Source: a marine gamma proteobacterium HTCC2148 (GTDB lineage Bacteria > Pseudomonadota > Gammaproteobacteria > Pseudomonadales > Halieaceae). Taken from it: 64,000 bases of DNA. The notes under the pieces were generated by a model. The model searched no databases. It saw only the letters and a list, made by a program, of their open reading frames with translations, and had not been told where the DNA came from. This document shows positions 52,708 to 62,638 of the stretch, in pieces. The position numbers and the translations under genes are program-made. Every line of letters begins with the position of its first letter. The stretch's first letter is position 1. The stretch covers positions 124,001 through 188,000 of the forward strand of contig DS999228.1 of NCBI GenBank assembly GCA_000156295.1. The letters are read 5' to 3'.

Positions 52708-53558
52708 TGACCCACCGCTACTTTGTGCCGCTCAGGCGCCTCTCTCTGCAGGCGCCTGACCTGTTCAACTTCAGCCAACAGCTTTGCCAGAGGAGGCAGA
52801 TTAAAATCTCTTTCCAGGAGCGTTGGCAGCACCCCGGTGCGCTGATAGGCCTGCGCGAGAATGTCCCAAACGGGGTCTATAACATCTGCGCCGTGAGTGT
52901 CTACCTTCAAGTCGTCGGCTTCATCATAATGCCCGGCTACATGAATGTAGCGAGCGCGTTCCAATGGCAGGGAATCGAGAAAGGCGATGGGGTCGTAACC
53001 GTGATTAATGCTATTCACATAAATATTGTTCACGTCCAGAAGCAGGTCGCTGCCGCTTTCCGACAACACCGCACTGACGAATTGAGCCTCTGTCATGTCT
53101 TGGTGAGGCTGGGCGTAGTAAGAGGCATTCTCCAGTGCAATTGGCTCCCCTATAATATCCTGAACCTGGCGCACACGAGCGGCGACGTAGTGCACCGCTT
53201 CTTCAGTAAAAGGAATGGGCAGCAGGTCATACAAATGCCCTTGTGCAGCACAGTAAGTCAGATGTTCGCTGTACAGGGGAACCTCAATCTGATTCATCAG
53301 CTCGCGGACTGCGCCTACCAGCTCCTTGTCGAGGGGATCCGGGCCGCCGATGTCTAGCGATAACCCGTGAAGAACAATGGGGTAGCGCTCCGCTAGATTG
53401 CGGAACTTCCGCCCGAAACGGCCTCCAACGCCAATCCAGTTCTCCGGCGCCGCTTCCATAAAGTCTACCGAGCCACTCTCCATAGACGAAAGCGGGCCCA
53501 TCAGGGCCCGCCGTAATCCGAGTCCCGCTCCGCGAAACTCGCTGTGTCGCTCAGACAT
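52704..53558 (-). CDS. hvfB: MNIO iron enzyme HvfB/BufB (DUF692)
   Basis: A 284-residue multinuclear non-heme iron oxidative enzyme from the ATG at 53558, whose TAATG overlap with the precursor stop supports this start over 53570. TIM-barrel metal ligands are visible in LHGLSLDIGG, SEHLTYC, ALENASYY, LLLDVNNIYVNS and HVAGHYDEAD plus THG. Such enzymes convert cysteines of a RiPP precursor into oxazolone/thioamide or thiooxazole groups. The only precursor is the gene directly upstream. Confidence 0.93.
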   Translation of the reverse strand: MSERHSEFRGAGLGLRRALMGPLSSMESGSVDFMEAAPENWIGVGGRFGRKFRNLAERYPIVLHGLSLDIGGPDPLDKELVGAVRELMNQIEVPLYSEHLTYCAAQGHLYDLLPIPFTEEAVHYVAARVRQVQDIIGEPIALENASYYAQPHQDMTEAQFVSAVLSESGSDLLLDVNNIYVNSINHGYDPIAFLDSLPLERARYIHVAGHYDEADDLKVDTHGADVIDPVWDILAQAYQRTGVLPTLLERDFNLPPLAKLLAEVEQVRRLQREAPERHKVAVGQ

Positions 53559-53920
53559 TAGCCGCCGCACTTACCCTCGCCGCACTTGCCTTCGCCTTCA
53601 GCTTTATCGCCGCCACATTTGCCTTCGCCTTCCGCTTTATCGCCGCCGCACTTGCCTTCGCTTTCGGCTTTGTCGTCACCGCACTTGCCTTCACCGCACT
53701 TGCCTTCGTCCTCAGCTTTTTCGCCGTGAGCACTGTCGTCGCCGCATTTGCCTTCGCCACACTTGCCTTCTTCATGCTTACTGAAGCTGACCAGGTCATA
53801 ACCACCGCTGAGCTGTTGCGCTGAGAACGGGTTCATCTCTGCGGAAGCCAGAGGCGCGATAGAAGTTGCGAGAAATGCTGCACCCAGAGCGACAGCAAGA
53901 GGTTTCTTTGATTGAGCCAT
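53558..53920 (-). CDS. hvfA: HvfA-type RiPP precursor with eight EGKCG motifs
   Basis: A 120-residue precursor. The signal peptide (MAQSKKPLAVALGAAFLATS, cut near ASA|EMN) is followed by NPFSAQQLSGGYDL, typical of HvfA-like precursors. The rest is a low-complexity Lys/Glu/Gly region with EGKCG eight times and no other cysteine, so every cysteine lies in a modification motif. Established for the family: EGKCG cysteines are modified by the DUF692 enzyme and the product binds copper. It starts the hvfABC operon; AGGGA precedes the ATG. The DNA is an imperfect tandem repeat. Confidence 0.92.
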   Translation of the reverse strand: MAQSKKPLAVALGAAFLATSIAPLASAEMNPFSAQQLSGGYDLVSFSKHEEGKCGEGKCGDDSAHGEKAEDEGKCGEGKCGDDKAESEGKCGGDKAEGEGKCGGDKAEGEGKCGEGKCGG

Positions 53921-54093
53921 GATAAATTCCCTGTATCTAGTCCGAATAATTTTAGTGTTATACCACGCAAAGGATGCTCTTCATGGCACCGCGTCGTGCA
54001 AGGTAAGACCGAGTGTTTCTAAGTAAGTTTCAATGACCGGGCGAAACGACTGGTAATTTTTCACACTTTTTCAAAAAACGCAATCCGCTGTGG

Positions 54094-57000
54094 CTAATGT
54101 GGGTTTTCATCCAGCCAGCGCTGCACCTCCAGCCACTGCTGTTGCAAGCGTTTCTGGGACACTGCCTGACGCGTGCCCAACTGCTGTGCAAACAGGGAAA
54201 CCCTCAATTCCTCCAGCATCCATCGGTACTGCTTCGCTGCCGGGCATAAATCAATCAGCTTGTCCCTAGTGTGTGCTGCCTGTTTCATGGGTTCGGCCAG
54301 CGACTGCAGCAGCGCCGTATGCTGTTGATCTTTGGGATACTGCCCTGACAGCCGCTCAACCCTTTGCAGCGCCGCCTTCATGTAACGGGGGTACTGGTTT
54401 AGCCAGTCGGCCGGCGCACCGCTTAAAAAGCCGGAGGTCACCAGAGCTGCCAGATGCGCGCCGATATCAGTGACACTGTCATTCCATTTGCCCGCGGGCA
54501 ACGTCGATAATTTATTTCGGACTTGAGCCAACACCCGTAGGCTATTCAAGACAATCGCCTCAACCTCATTGGCGCGGCTGACCACCTCACCTTTGCCCCG
54601 TTTGAGAGTAGACTCAAAATCAGACTGATCCCAGGGTAATTCATGAGCTAGGTCCATCGCCTGAACAAAGGCTGCATCGATAAGGTCCTCAACCAGCATA
54701 GAACGGTCCTGACCTGCGCCCGCCAATACCAGATTGAACTCATTGCCTCTGAGCAATTGTTTGCGCAAGTACTTCACCGATTGAGCACTGTGTAATCGCA
54801 GCAATTTCAGCACTCCATCGCGATGGGCCAAGCGAGCTGGGCCCGGATAATCGACCAGCTCAATCGCTACACTCTCACCATGGTCAACCAGCGCCGGATA
54901 AGACAATATTTCGATGCCAGCCTGACGAAAACGCCATTCGCGGGGCAGTTCTCCAAAGTCCCAGCGAATAATCCCTTCCTGTGCAGGAGAGCTGCCTTTA
55001 TCCACACCAACACTTTGGCGGGTATCGCTGCGAAACTGCTCGATCAACTGGCCCAGGTTCCTGCCCTGTTCCAATAAACGGCCCTCGGCATCCACAACCC
55101 GAATATTCATTCGATAGAAGTCATCCAGCTTGGCGGGACTCCAGTCAGCCGGGCTGAGTTGCAATCCACCCAGACTTCCCAGCACACGGGACAGCGCCAC
55201 CAATAAGTCACTGTCATCAACTTCTAATTGCGCAAGGGCCTGGTCCACATAATTGGGCACCGGTACGAGACGTTTACGTTTGTCCTTGGGTAAGCCTTTT
55301 ACAAGGGCAATGCATTTCTCTCGCAGCAAGCCGGGAACCAACCAGTCGAAACGAAAACGTGGGACCCGGTTAAGTAATGCAACCGGAACAGTTACCGTTA
55401 CGCCATCAGCGGCCTTACCCGGCTCGAACTGGTAACTAAGGCGAAACTCCAAATCCTGCCACTGTAAATTATCGGGAAACTGGTCTTCCACCTCAGCTCC
55501 GGGATCCCTGGCCAACAGCAAGGCCTTATCAAGCCGCAGACTCTTGTCGCTACCTGGGTTCTTCTTCAGCCAGGATTGCAATCGACCTGCGGTGTAGCAG
55601 TCAGTCGGCAGGCGTTCGTTATAAAAGTCGAACAATACCTGCTCATCAACCAACAGATCGCGCCGTCGGACTTTCGATTCCAGTTCTTCAAGCTCTCTTA
55701 CCAAACGCTGGTTATGCTTCAAAAAAGGAGGGTGCTGCCGATACTTGCCGGCTACCAGCCCTTCCCGGATCAGCAGTTCGCGCGCTTCAACAGGTGATAT
55801 CGGTCCATAATGCACCGGACGTTTGTCTGCAATTGTGAGCCCATAGAGTGACAAGCGCTCCCACGCCATGACTCGACCGCTGCGGGATTGCCAGCGCGGC
55901 TGGTAGTAATGTTTTTTCAGTAACCCGGGATTAACGTCTATGACCCACAGCGGATCAATGCTGGCGACCGTGCGGGCAAACACCTTGGAGGTCTCCACAA
56001 TTTCAGCGGCCATTAACCACTTGGGGCGCTTGCGTGACTGCGATGAACCCGGAAAGATTTGCAGCTTTCGATTTCTCGCTCCCAGGTACTCGCGGTCATC
56101 CTGGTGCTGCGCAATATTGCCCAACAGCCCTGCTAGCAACGCCTGATGAACTGGCTGATAATTTTCCGCTTCAGGCGGCAGCGGCTCTGGGCGTAATTTT
56201 TGCTGACGGCACGCAATGGTCAACTGTGAATGTATGTCTCTCCACTCACGCATTCGCATGAACGACAAAAACTCGCGCTTACACAACTTGCGCAACTGGT
56301 TCTGGCTCAGCTCCTGGCGCTGCTCTTCGTAATAACGCCAAAGCTGCAGCCACGCCAGGAAATCTGATTTAGGGTGTTTGAAGCGAGCGTGAGCCTGATC
56401 TGACTGCTGCTGCTTATCGGACGGTCTGTCCCGAGGATCCTGCACTGCCAGGGCGCTGGCGATCACCAGTATTTCCGCCAGGCAGTCTCGTTCGCTTGCG
56501 GCCAGTACCATGCGCCCAAGACGCGGATCGACAGGCAGCCTGGAAAGACGCCGTCCCATCTGAGTCAGCTCACCCTCGGCGGAAACCGCGCCCAATTCCT
56601 CCAACAACTTGTACCCGTCGCGCACCATTCGCGGGTCTGGCGGATTGATGAAAGGAAAATCTTCAATTTCGCCCAGACCCAGATTGAGCATTTGTAAGAC
56701 GACCGCGGCCAAATTGGTGCGCAGTATCTCGGGGTCGGTAAACTCCGGGCGCAGATTAAAGTTTTCCTCAGAGTAAAGCCGCAGGCAAACCCCCGCCTCT
56801 ACTCGCCCACAGCGACCTTGCCGCTGATTGGCGCTGGCCTGCGATATCGGCTCGATAGGCAGACGCTGGACCTTAGTGCGATAGCTATATCGACTAATAC
56901 GCGCTTCACCGGGATCAATCACATAACGAATGCCAGGCACCGTCAGTGAGGTTTCAGCCACATTGGTCGCTAATACGACCCTAAGCCCTCTGCGTTTCGA

Positions 57001-57831
57001 AATATCAAACACACGATTCTGCTCTGCCTGACTGAGACGGGCGTAAAGCGGAAGAATGTCCAGTTCAGTATCATCGCGGAGCTGCTTCGCCACTTCGCGG
57101 ATGTCGCGCTCACCGGGAAGGAAAATGAGTGCATCACCGCGTTTACCGAAAGACCCGGCATCGATGTCCTGCACCAGTGAGGAAATGCGTCTTGCATTAT
57201 CGCCCTCTTCATCTGCACTGGCGTCCAGGTAATGAGTCTCAACCGGAAAGGTTCGGCCAGAGACCTCAATCACCGGGGCGTCGTCGAAGTGGCGGGAGAA
57301 GCTGTCTACATCGATAGTGGCTGAAGTAATAATGACCTTGAGATCAGGGCGCCTGGGCAATAGTCGCTTCAGGTAGCCCAGTAGAAAATCGATGTTGAGG
57401 CTACGTTCATGGGCTTCGTCAATGATAATCGTATCGTAACGCTTGAGCAGTCGATCTCGCTGGATCTCTGCCAGCAGTATGCCGTCGGTCATTAATTTGA
57501 CAGCGGTATGCTCAGACACCTTGTCATTAAAACGAACCTGATAGCCCACCACCGCGCCCAATTCGGTTTTCAGCTCCTGGGCAATGCGCTGCGCCACAGT
57601 TCGAGCCGCAAGGCGTCGGGGCTGGGTGTGGCCTATCAATCCTGATTGACCTCTTCCCAGCTCCAGGCAAATTTTTGGCAGCTGGGTCGTTTTACCCGAT
57701 CCCGTCTCCCCGGCGACAATCACTACCTGGTTTTTGGCGATCGCCGCGGCAATCTCCTCTCTTCGCTGCGAGACAGGAAGTTCTTCGGGATATGTGATTT
57801 TCAGGTTTGAACTGGCGGCGCTATCTGACAT
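54094..57831 (-). CDS. hrpA: ATP-dependent RNA helicase HrpA
   Basis: A 1245-residue DEAH-box helicase. Walker A is VAGETGSGKTTQLPKI (about 41-56), the DEAH motif is IIIDEAHERSLNID, and motif VI lies in NQRQGRCGRVEAG. The helicase-associated and OB domains follow, then the long C-terminal DUF3418 region typical of HrpA. It unwinds or remodels RNA, including mRNA processing and stalled ribosomes. It is preceded by the divergent MaoC gene. Confidence 0.97.
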   Translation of the reverse strand: MSDSAASSNLKITYPEELPVSQRREEIAAAIAKNQVVIVAGETGSGKTTQLPKICLELGRGQSGLIGHTQPRRLAARTVAQRIAQELKTELGAVVGYQVRFNDKVSEHTAVKLMTDGILLAEIQRDRLLKRYDTIIIDEAHERSLNIDFLLGYLKRLLPRRPDLKVIITSATIDVDSFSRHFDDAPVIEVSGRTFPVETHYLDASADEEGDNARRISSLVQDIDAGSFGKRGDALIFLPGERDIREVAKQLRDDTELDILPLYARLSQAEQNRVFDISKRRGLRVVLATNVAETSLTVPGIRYVIDPGEARISRYSYRTKVQRLPIEPISQASANQRQGRCGRVEAGVCLRLYSEENFNLRPEFTDPEILRTNLAAVVLQMLNLGLGEIEDFPFINPPDPRMVRDGYKLLEELGAVSAEGELTQMGRRLSRLPVDPRLGRMVLAASERDCLAEILVIASALAVQDPRDRPSDKQQQSDQAHARFKHPKSDFLAWLQLWRYYEEQRQELSQNQLRKLCKREFLSFMRMREWRDIHSQLTIACRQQKLRPEPLPPEAENYQPVHQALLAGLLGNIAQHQDDREYLGARNRKLQIFPGSSQSRKRPKWLMAAEIVETSKVFARTVASIDPLWVIDVNPGLLKKHYYQPRWQSRSGRVMAWERLSLYGLTIADKRPVHYGPISPVEARELLIREGLVAGKYRQHPPFLKHNQRLVRELEELESKVRRRDLLVDEQVLFDFYNERLPTDCYTAGRLQSWLKKNPGSDKSLRLDKALLLARDPGAEVEDQFPDNLQWQDLEFRLSYQFEPGKAADGVTVTVPVALLNRVPRFRFDWLVPGLLREKCIALVKGLPKDKRKRLVPVPNYVDQALAQLEVDDSDLLVALSRVLGSLGGLQLSPADWSPAKLDDFYRMNIRVVDAEGRLLEQGRNLGQLIEQFRSDTRQSVGVDKGSSPAQEGIIRWDFGELPREWRFRQAGIEILSYPALVDHGESVAIELVDYPGPARLAHRDGVLKLLRLHSAQSVKYLRKQLLRGNEFNLVLAGAGQDRSMLVEDLIDAAFVQAMDLAHELPWDQSDFESTLKRGKGEVVSRANEVEAIVLNSLRVLAQVRNKLSTLPAGKWNDSVTDIGAHLAALVTSGFLSGAPADWLNQYPRYMKAALQRVERLSGQYPKDQQHTALLQSLAEPMKQAAHTRDKLIDLCPAAKQYRWMLEELRVSLFAQQLGTRQAVSQKRLQQQWLEVQRWLDENPH

Positions 57832-57904
57832 TGGGTGGTGTTTTATATTCCGGGGAAAAAATACGTTATGCTTCTCATAGCCAAAACCAGCGAGAAAACA
57901 GCGA

Positions 57905-58381
57905 ATGTCGCAACTCAGTAACTATACCTTCGATGAAATCACCATAGGTCAAAGCGCCGAATATTCCAAGACAGTAACAGAGCAGGACATACAAATGTTC
58001 GCCGCTGTTTCTGGTGATGTAAATCCATTGCACCTGGACGCTGAATTTGCGGCCGGAACTCGCTTCGGCGAACGCATTGCCCACGGCATGCTCACTGCTT
58101 CCTTTGTGTCGGCTGCGCTGGCAATGAAACTGCCCGGCCCTGGCTGCATATTCATGGAACAATCGCTTAAATTTCGCCTACCGGTCAAAATAGGTGATCA
58201 AATAAACGTAATACTGGAAGTCGTAGAGAAGAACGAGCGGAGAAAATCTATTTCTCTGAACTGCAAGGCCTATAACGCTGAACAGAAACTGGTGCTGACC
58301 GGAACCTCTGTGGTCGTTGCACCGGCCGAAAAGCTTTCCATCCCCTGCCCTGCAAGTCCTGTCTTTCAGACTATGGATTGA
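57905..58381 (+). CDS. MaoC-like (R)-specific enoyl-CoA hydratase
   Basis: A 158-residue hot-dog-fold hydratase. The catalytic pattern is in FAAVSGDVNPLHLDAEFA (Asp and His of hydratase 2 type) and GERIAHGMLTASFVSAALA. It hydrates trans-2-enoyl-CoA to (R)-3-hydroxyacyl-CoA, as PhaJ-type enzymes do, linking fatty-acid oxidation to PHA or other pathways. It stands alone, divergent from hrpA. Confidence 0.92.
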   Translation: MSQLSNYTFDEITIGQSAEYSKTVTEQDIQMFAAVSGDVNPLHLDAEFAAGTRFGERIAHGMLTASFVSAALAMKLPGPGCIFMEQSLKFRLPVKIGDQINVILEVVEKNERRKSISLNCKAYNAEQKLVLTGTSVVVAPAEKLSIPCPASPVFQTMD

Positions 58382-58390
58382 ACCCCAGGG

Positions 58391-58891
58391 TCAGGCGGTG
58401 TCGCCGTCACTCTGCTGCGATGCCAGAAACTGCTGATAATCCAGATACATCAGGCGAAGCATGACTGCAGCCTCCTGCCCGCCAGTACTCGTAGACAGCA
58501 CCAATACCGAAGGCACCTCTTTTTCAACGGTCACCCCGGTTACCCCGAATATTATATTCGCAGAATCGCCCTCGGCTCCGAAGGTGGTAATTTCCCTCTG
58601 CTCTTTCACCGCATCCACCAGATTAGACAGCAATGCCGTGAGGCTGCTGCGAAAAGCGCCGAAGTTTAGTGTTCCAGCATACTCAGAGTGGTCCATGGAG
58701 AGATCAAAGCGGACTGAAGACTTGTCCTCCATCTGGAGATTAGTCAGCGCCACGCGCTTTCCTTCGGAAACAGCTTTAAACAAGTTCTTGGCATCGGTCC
58801 GCTTGGCGTCCATAAACGCCCGGTGCAGTAGATTTATAGCGATCGTCAGGAACTGCTCCCTGGGCATGGACTGAGTTTCAATCTTGGACAT
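58391..58891 (-). CDS. Conserved hypothetical protein
   Basis: A 166-residue protein from the ATG at 58891 (GAGGTAAAC upstream), without signal peptide or membrane helices. It has an alternating helix/strand pattern (LLHRAFMDAKRTDAKNLFKA, then RVALTNLQMEDKSSVRFDLS). The composition is that of an ordinary cytoplasmic gene. No function is known to me. It lies convergent to the MaoC gene, 10 bases apart. Confidence 0.7.
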   Translation of the reverse strand: MSKIETQSMPREQFLTIAINLLHRAFMDAKRTDAKNLFKAVSEGKRVALTNLQMEDKSSVRFDLSMDHSEYAGTLNFGAFRSSLTALLSNLVDAVKEQREITTFGAEGDSANIIFGVTGVTVEKEVPSVLVLSTSTGGQEAAVMLRLMYLDYQQFLASQQSDGDTA

Positions 58892-59062
58892 GTTTACCTC
58901 AGTATTCGTTAGAGCGGCAAGTCTACTGTTAGCAGCCTCGACAGGCAATGATTTAGGCTGCCTTCAAGACAAATAGCGTGACTTCCAAGCCACTTTTACA
59001 GTAGCCCCTAGCTAGCTGTTTCTGTTATAGTTTTTGGATCTAATCGTATTGGTATTCAAACC

Positions 59063-59809
59063 GTGAACACTCGCAGGAAGGGACCACACAATATCCCCTT
59101 TACAAAGGCACTGCGCCTGGCACTCCTGCCCGGGCTGATAAGCCTTGCACAGCCTTCCATGTCACAGCCCCCCCAGGGTATTGAGAGCAAACCCCTGAGA
59201 GAAACGGTACCCGACTACAGCGCGGAGGTCGAAGACGCGCAGGTGCGGCGCTTACAGCGTATGTTGCGTGCTTACCACAGTGAAGAGGCCGAAGCGGTCT
59301 TGTCTGATCCAACCAAAAAGGAAGTCGCCGATAGACAGCAGGCTAACGAGGACGCCGAAAGGCTGGCCCGCATACCCTTTAACGACAGTAAAGTGCGTCT
59401 TAATGGCGAAGAAGGTAGCCTGGCATTAGCAGAGATCACCCGCCGCTTGTCCGACCCGGGTATACCCGAGAGCCGACGTGACAATGCACCCATTTGCTCA
59501 TTCCGAACGTACCTGTTTGGCAATCTGATCGCCGGTGAGAGGCGCAGTCTGCGGCCCGTGGGAAAGCACCACTTCATTCTCAAGCAGCACCTACAACCTG
59601 GCAGCACCACTGTTCGCATTTCTGGCCACAGCTGGGAAGTACGTATTCCTGAAGATAGCCACAGCCAGGAATACCTGATTACGCTCTACAAGCCGCCTGG
59701 TGTGAAGCCAGAATTTCATGTTTTCCCTGTTGGCGAACTCATGGCAATTAATAACGCCCATATCCCTGCCTGGCTGCCAGACGAGTTCCAGATTCAAAAC
59801 CCGGGATGA
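59063..59809 (+). CDS. Hypothetical secreted protein before mnmC
   Basis: A 248-residue protein starting with GTG at 59063. An N-terminal signal-like stretch (KALRLALLPGLISLAQPSMS) is followed by a charged helical region (about 50-110) and a beta-rich C-terminal half (HHFILKQHLQPGSTTVRISG, SQEYLITLYKPPGVKPEFHV). The stop overlaps the mnmC start (ATGA), so the two are co-translated. No family recognised. Confidence 0.7.
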   Translation: MNTRRKGPHNIPFTKALRLALLPGLISLAQPSMSQPPQGIESKPLRETVPDYSAEVEDAQVRRLQRMLRAYHSEEAEAVLSDPTKKEVADRQQANEDAERLARIPFNDSKVRLNGEEGSLALAEITRRLSDPGIPESRRDNAPICSFRTYLFGNLIAGERRSLRPVGKHHFILKQHLQPGSTTVRISGHSWEVRIPEDSHSQEYLITLYKPPGVKPEFHVFPVGELMAINNAHIPAWLPDEFQIQNPG

Positions 59810-61815
59810 AACGGGACAATACCCCTTGGGGAGCTGCACCCTGCGCCGATATCAGCTGGTCAGAAAACGGCGTCCCCTTCTCCACCCAGTTCGATGATTT
59901 CTACTATTCCAGTGAAGCCGGCATTGCCGAGAGCGAACACGTTTTTCTGCAGGGCAATAGTTTGCCCGAACGCTGGACTAGTTTTGAAGACGATACCTTC
60001 TGCATTCTCGAAACAGGCTTCGGCACCGGGCTCAACTTCCTGCTGACCTGGCTGGCGTGGCAAAAGCAGACCAACAACCGCCCCAGACTTCATTTTATCT
60101 CGCTCGAAAAATTTCCTCTATCAACGCCAGAGCTTGTCCGAGCGCTGGCCCCTTGGGAATCCCTTAGCTCTCTGGCAAATAAGCTGATCGACGCCTGGCC
60201 AGGGCGACTGCCGGGGCAGCACCGACTGGAACTGGACCAGGGTCGGGTAATACTCGATCTGTGGTGGGATGATTCCCGCCTCGCCCTTGCTGATTTGGCA
60301 ACTCGCGGGCCTGCAATCGACGCTTGGTATCTGGATGGCTTTACACCCTCGCGCAACGATGCAATGTGGCAGCCGGAGCTTTACCAGGCCATGGCTGCGC
60401 TGTCTCGCCCCGGCGCTACTGTGTCCACCTTTACTGCCGCAAGCCATGTTCGTCGGGGCCTGGAGAAGGCAGGTTTTGAGATTTCCAAGGTACCAGGGTT
60501 TGGCCAAAAGCGTGAATCCTTGCGCGGTGTTGCAACGCGGGCCGGACCAACACTGGCAACAATCGATACCCCGTGGGATATGCCATCGCGGCCCGTAACC
60601 AAGCCTCGCCGCGCCCTCATCATCGGTGCAGGATTAGCCGGTTGCACCCTGGCAGCAGCGCTGGCTCAACGCAATATCAGCGTCACTGTGCTGGACCAGG
60701 GAGACCTTGCCGGTGAGGCGTCTGGTAACGAACAGGGAGTGCTTTACACGCGTTTATCAAAGCGTCATTCAGCGCTGACTGATTTTGCACTGCAAAGTTT
60801 CCGCTTTTCAGCCAACCTCTACCGAAATATGTTCACTTCAGGCGCATTAGAGCCAGGCCTGGATGGAGACCTTTGCGGAAGTTTTCACCAAATCACTGAT
60901 GCTCAAGAGGTGGCCCTGCTTAAGAATCAATTGGTTGGCCTAAATGACTTGGCTGAAGCCCTAACGGCGCAAGAGGCTAGCCATTACCTTGGAGAAACTC
61001 CTGTTGAAGGCGGTTATTGGTATCCGGATTCAGGGTGGTTAAGACCACCGGCGGTGTGTTCAGCTATGCTGGAATCGCCGCTGATTAAATTTCAACAAAA
61101 TTGCGGCAAAGTGGTATTAAAGCCATTAGAAGAACAGTGGCAAGCCATCAACAGTGACAACCAGGCGCTGGCCACTGCGGATATTGCGATTATTTGTTCG
61201 GGAGCGAGCAGCGCATCTTTTACCGAAACAGGCTGGCTGCCGCTACAGAGCATACGCGGACAAACCAGCTACTTGCCCGCCAGTGAAGCAACCCAAAGCC
61301 TGAAAGCAGCCTTCTGTCACCGAGGTTACATGTCGCCAGCCAGAGAAAGCCGGCACTGCATAGGCGCCAGCTTCAAGTTACGTGATAACAGCATGGAAGT
61401 ACGACCGGAGGAACATCGAGAAAACCTCGAAAAACTGGCTGCAGCGCTACCTCAATGGTCCTCTGAACTAGAAAAACTTGACCCCGAGAAAATGGAAGGC
61501 AGAGTCGGCTTTCGCTGCGCCAGCCCTGATTACTTGCCGATTGCAGGCCCAGTGCCCGCCAGAGAGGAATTCTTGCAGACCTACGGTGCTTTGCGTAAAA
61601 ATGCGCGGCGGGTTATTCAGCAAAGGGGCAATTACGTGCCCGGACTTTACATTAACACCGCTCACGGTTCTCGAGGCCTCAGTTCGGCTCCACTATGCGC
61701 ACAGCTTCTTGCAAGTCTGATCTGCAATGAACTGCCGCCACTTTCCCGCGAACTGGTCCGCGCATTGTCGCCGTCACGATTTCTTATCAGAGACCTGGCG
61801 CGGGGTTTGATTTAG
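59806..61815 (+). CDS. mnmC: Bifunctional tRNA wobble-uridine enzyme MnmC
   Basis: A 669-residue two-domain enzyme. The N-terminal methyltransferase (about 1-240) has ILETGFGTGLNFLLTWLAWQ and AWYLDGFTPSRNDAMW. The C-terminal FAD-dependent oxidase (about 265-669) starts with ALIIGAGLAGCTLAAAL. The oxidase converts cmnm5s2U to nm5s2U and the methyltransferase then makes mnm5s2U at position 34 of certain tRNAs. It is a typical gammaproteobacterial full-length form. Confidence 0.96.
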   Translation: MKRDNTPWGAAPCADISWSENGVPFSTQFDDFYYSSEAGIAESEHVFLQGNSLPERWTSFEDDTFCILETGFGTGLNFLLTWLAWQKQTNNRPRLHFISLEKFPLSTPELVRALAPWESLSSLANKLIDAWPGRLPGQHRLELDQGRVILDLWWDDSRLALADLATRGPAIDAWYLDGFTPSRNDAMWQPELYQAMAALSRPGATVSTFTAASHVRRGLEKAGFEISKVPGFGQKRESLRGVATRAGPTLATIDTPWDMPSRPVTKPRRALIIGAGLAGCTLAAALAQRNISVTVLDQGDLAGEASGNEQGVLYTRLSKRHSALTDFALQSFRFSANLYRNMFTSGALEPGLDGDLCGSFHQITDAQEVALLKNQLVGLNDLAEALTAQEASHYLGETPVEGGYWYPDSGWLRPPAVCSAMLESPLIKFQQNCGKVVLKPLEEQWQAINSDNQALATADIAIICSGASSASFTETGWLPLQSIRGQTSYLPASEATQSLKAAFCHRGYMSPARESRHCIGASFKLRDNSMEVRPEEHRENLEKLAAALPQWSSELEKLDPEKMEGRVGFRCASPDYLPIAGPVPAREEFLQTYGALRKNARRVIQQRGNYVPGLYINTAHGSRGLSSAPLCAQLLASLICNELPPLSRELVRALSPSRFLIRDLARGLI

Positions 61816-61817
61816 CC

Positions 61818-62576
61818 ATGCCCCGGTTTTTTATACTGTTATGCCTCAGCGTTTTGTGCGCTGCACCTGCCTACAGCGTCGAACAATTCAGCTACAAAAT
61901 TCTCAACAAGAAGCCCCAGGACCGCGCCAACTTTGTCCAGGGTCTGGAAATACTGGAGGGCACGTTATACGTAAGTTGTGGAAATTACGGGCAATCCAGA
62001 CTGATGCGTTATCACTTTGATGACATGCGCCTGAAAGACAGCAAAACATTATCTCCGCGACTATTTGCCGAGGGCGTGAGCGTATTGGGTGAGCACATTT
62101 ACCAGCTAACCTGGCGTGAGCGCATGATGCTGGTTTTCAATAAATCGACGATGGAGCCTGTTGAGTGGTTTCCCATTGTTGGCCAGGGCTGGGGGCTGAC
62201 TAACGACGGCACGCAGCTTATCTATAGTGATGGCAGCGACCAAATTCACTTCCTCTCCAACCAATCTCGCGCCATCAGCCACTCCATATCGGTCACAGAA
62301 AATGGTCGTCCTGTTCGCAAGCTCAACGAGTTAGAATGGATCGATGGCAAAATATGGGCAAACGTTTGGCAAACCGACCGAGTGGTGATCATCAACCCAC
62401 AGTCTGGCGAGGTCGAAGGCAACATAGACCTTTCGGGACTATTACCCGCCAGCGATCGACACGCAACAACCGACGTACTCAATGGAATTGCTCGCAACCC
62501 TGATGATGGCAGTATCTGGGTCACCGGAAAACACTGGCCCTGGCTTTATCAAATAGAACTACTGCCCTTAAACTAG
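61818..62576 (+). CDS. Glutamine cyclotransferase
   Basis: A 252-residue secreted protein of the plant-type glutaminyl-peptide cyclotransferase family (five-bladed propeller). A signal peptide (MPRFFILLCLSVLCAAPAYS) is followed by FVQGLEILEGTLYVSCGNYG, EGVSVLGEHIYQLTWRERM, VEWFPIVGQGWGLTNDG and NELEWIDGKIWANVWQTD, which are its hallmarks. It forms N-terminal pyroglutamate on exported peptides or proteins. It starts two bases after mnmC. Confidence 0.9.
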   Translation: MPRFFILLCLSVLCAAPAYSVEQFSYKILNKKPQDRANFVQGLEILEGTLYVSCGNYGQSRLMRYHFDDMRLKDSKTLSPRLFAEGVSVLGEHIYQLTWRERMMLVFNKSTMEPVEWFPIVGQGWGLTNDGTQLIYSDGSDQIHFLSNQSRAISHSISVTENGRPVRKLNELEWIDGKIWANVWQTDRVVIINPQSGEVEGNIDLSGLLPASDRHATTDVLNGIARNPDDGSIWVTGKHWPWLYQIELLPLN

Positions 62577-62638
62577 ACCCCAAGCAGCAAAATTCGCGTT
62601 AGAATAGCGGCCTCCTCCAATATGACCTGAGACTCTGC

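Noticed and set aside
53560-53780. CRISPR-like repeat array
   Set aside because: The periodicity comes from EGKCG-coding repeats of uneven length; there are no unique spacers and no cas genes.
53398-53784. Plus-strand ORF rich in Arg, Thr and Cys opposite the HvfA precursor
   Set aside because: It is the antisense image of the repetitive EGKCG-coding DNA, without a ribosome-binding site.
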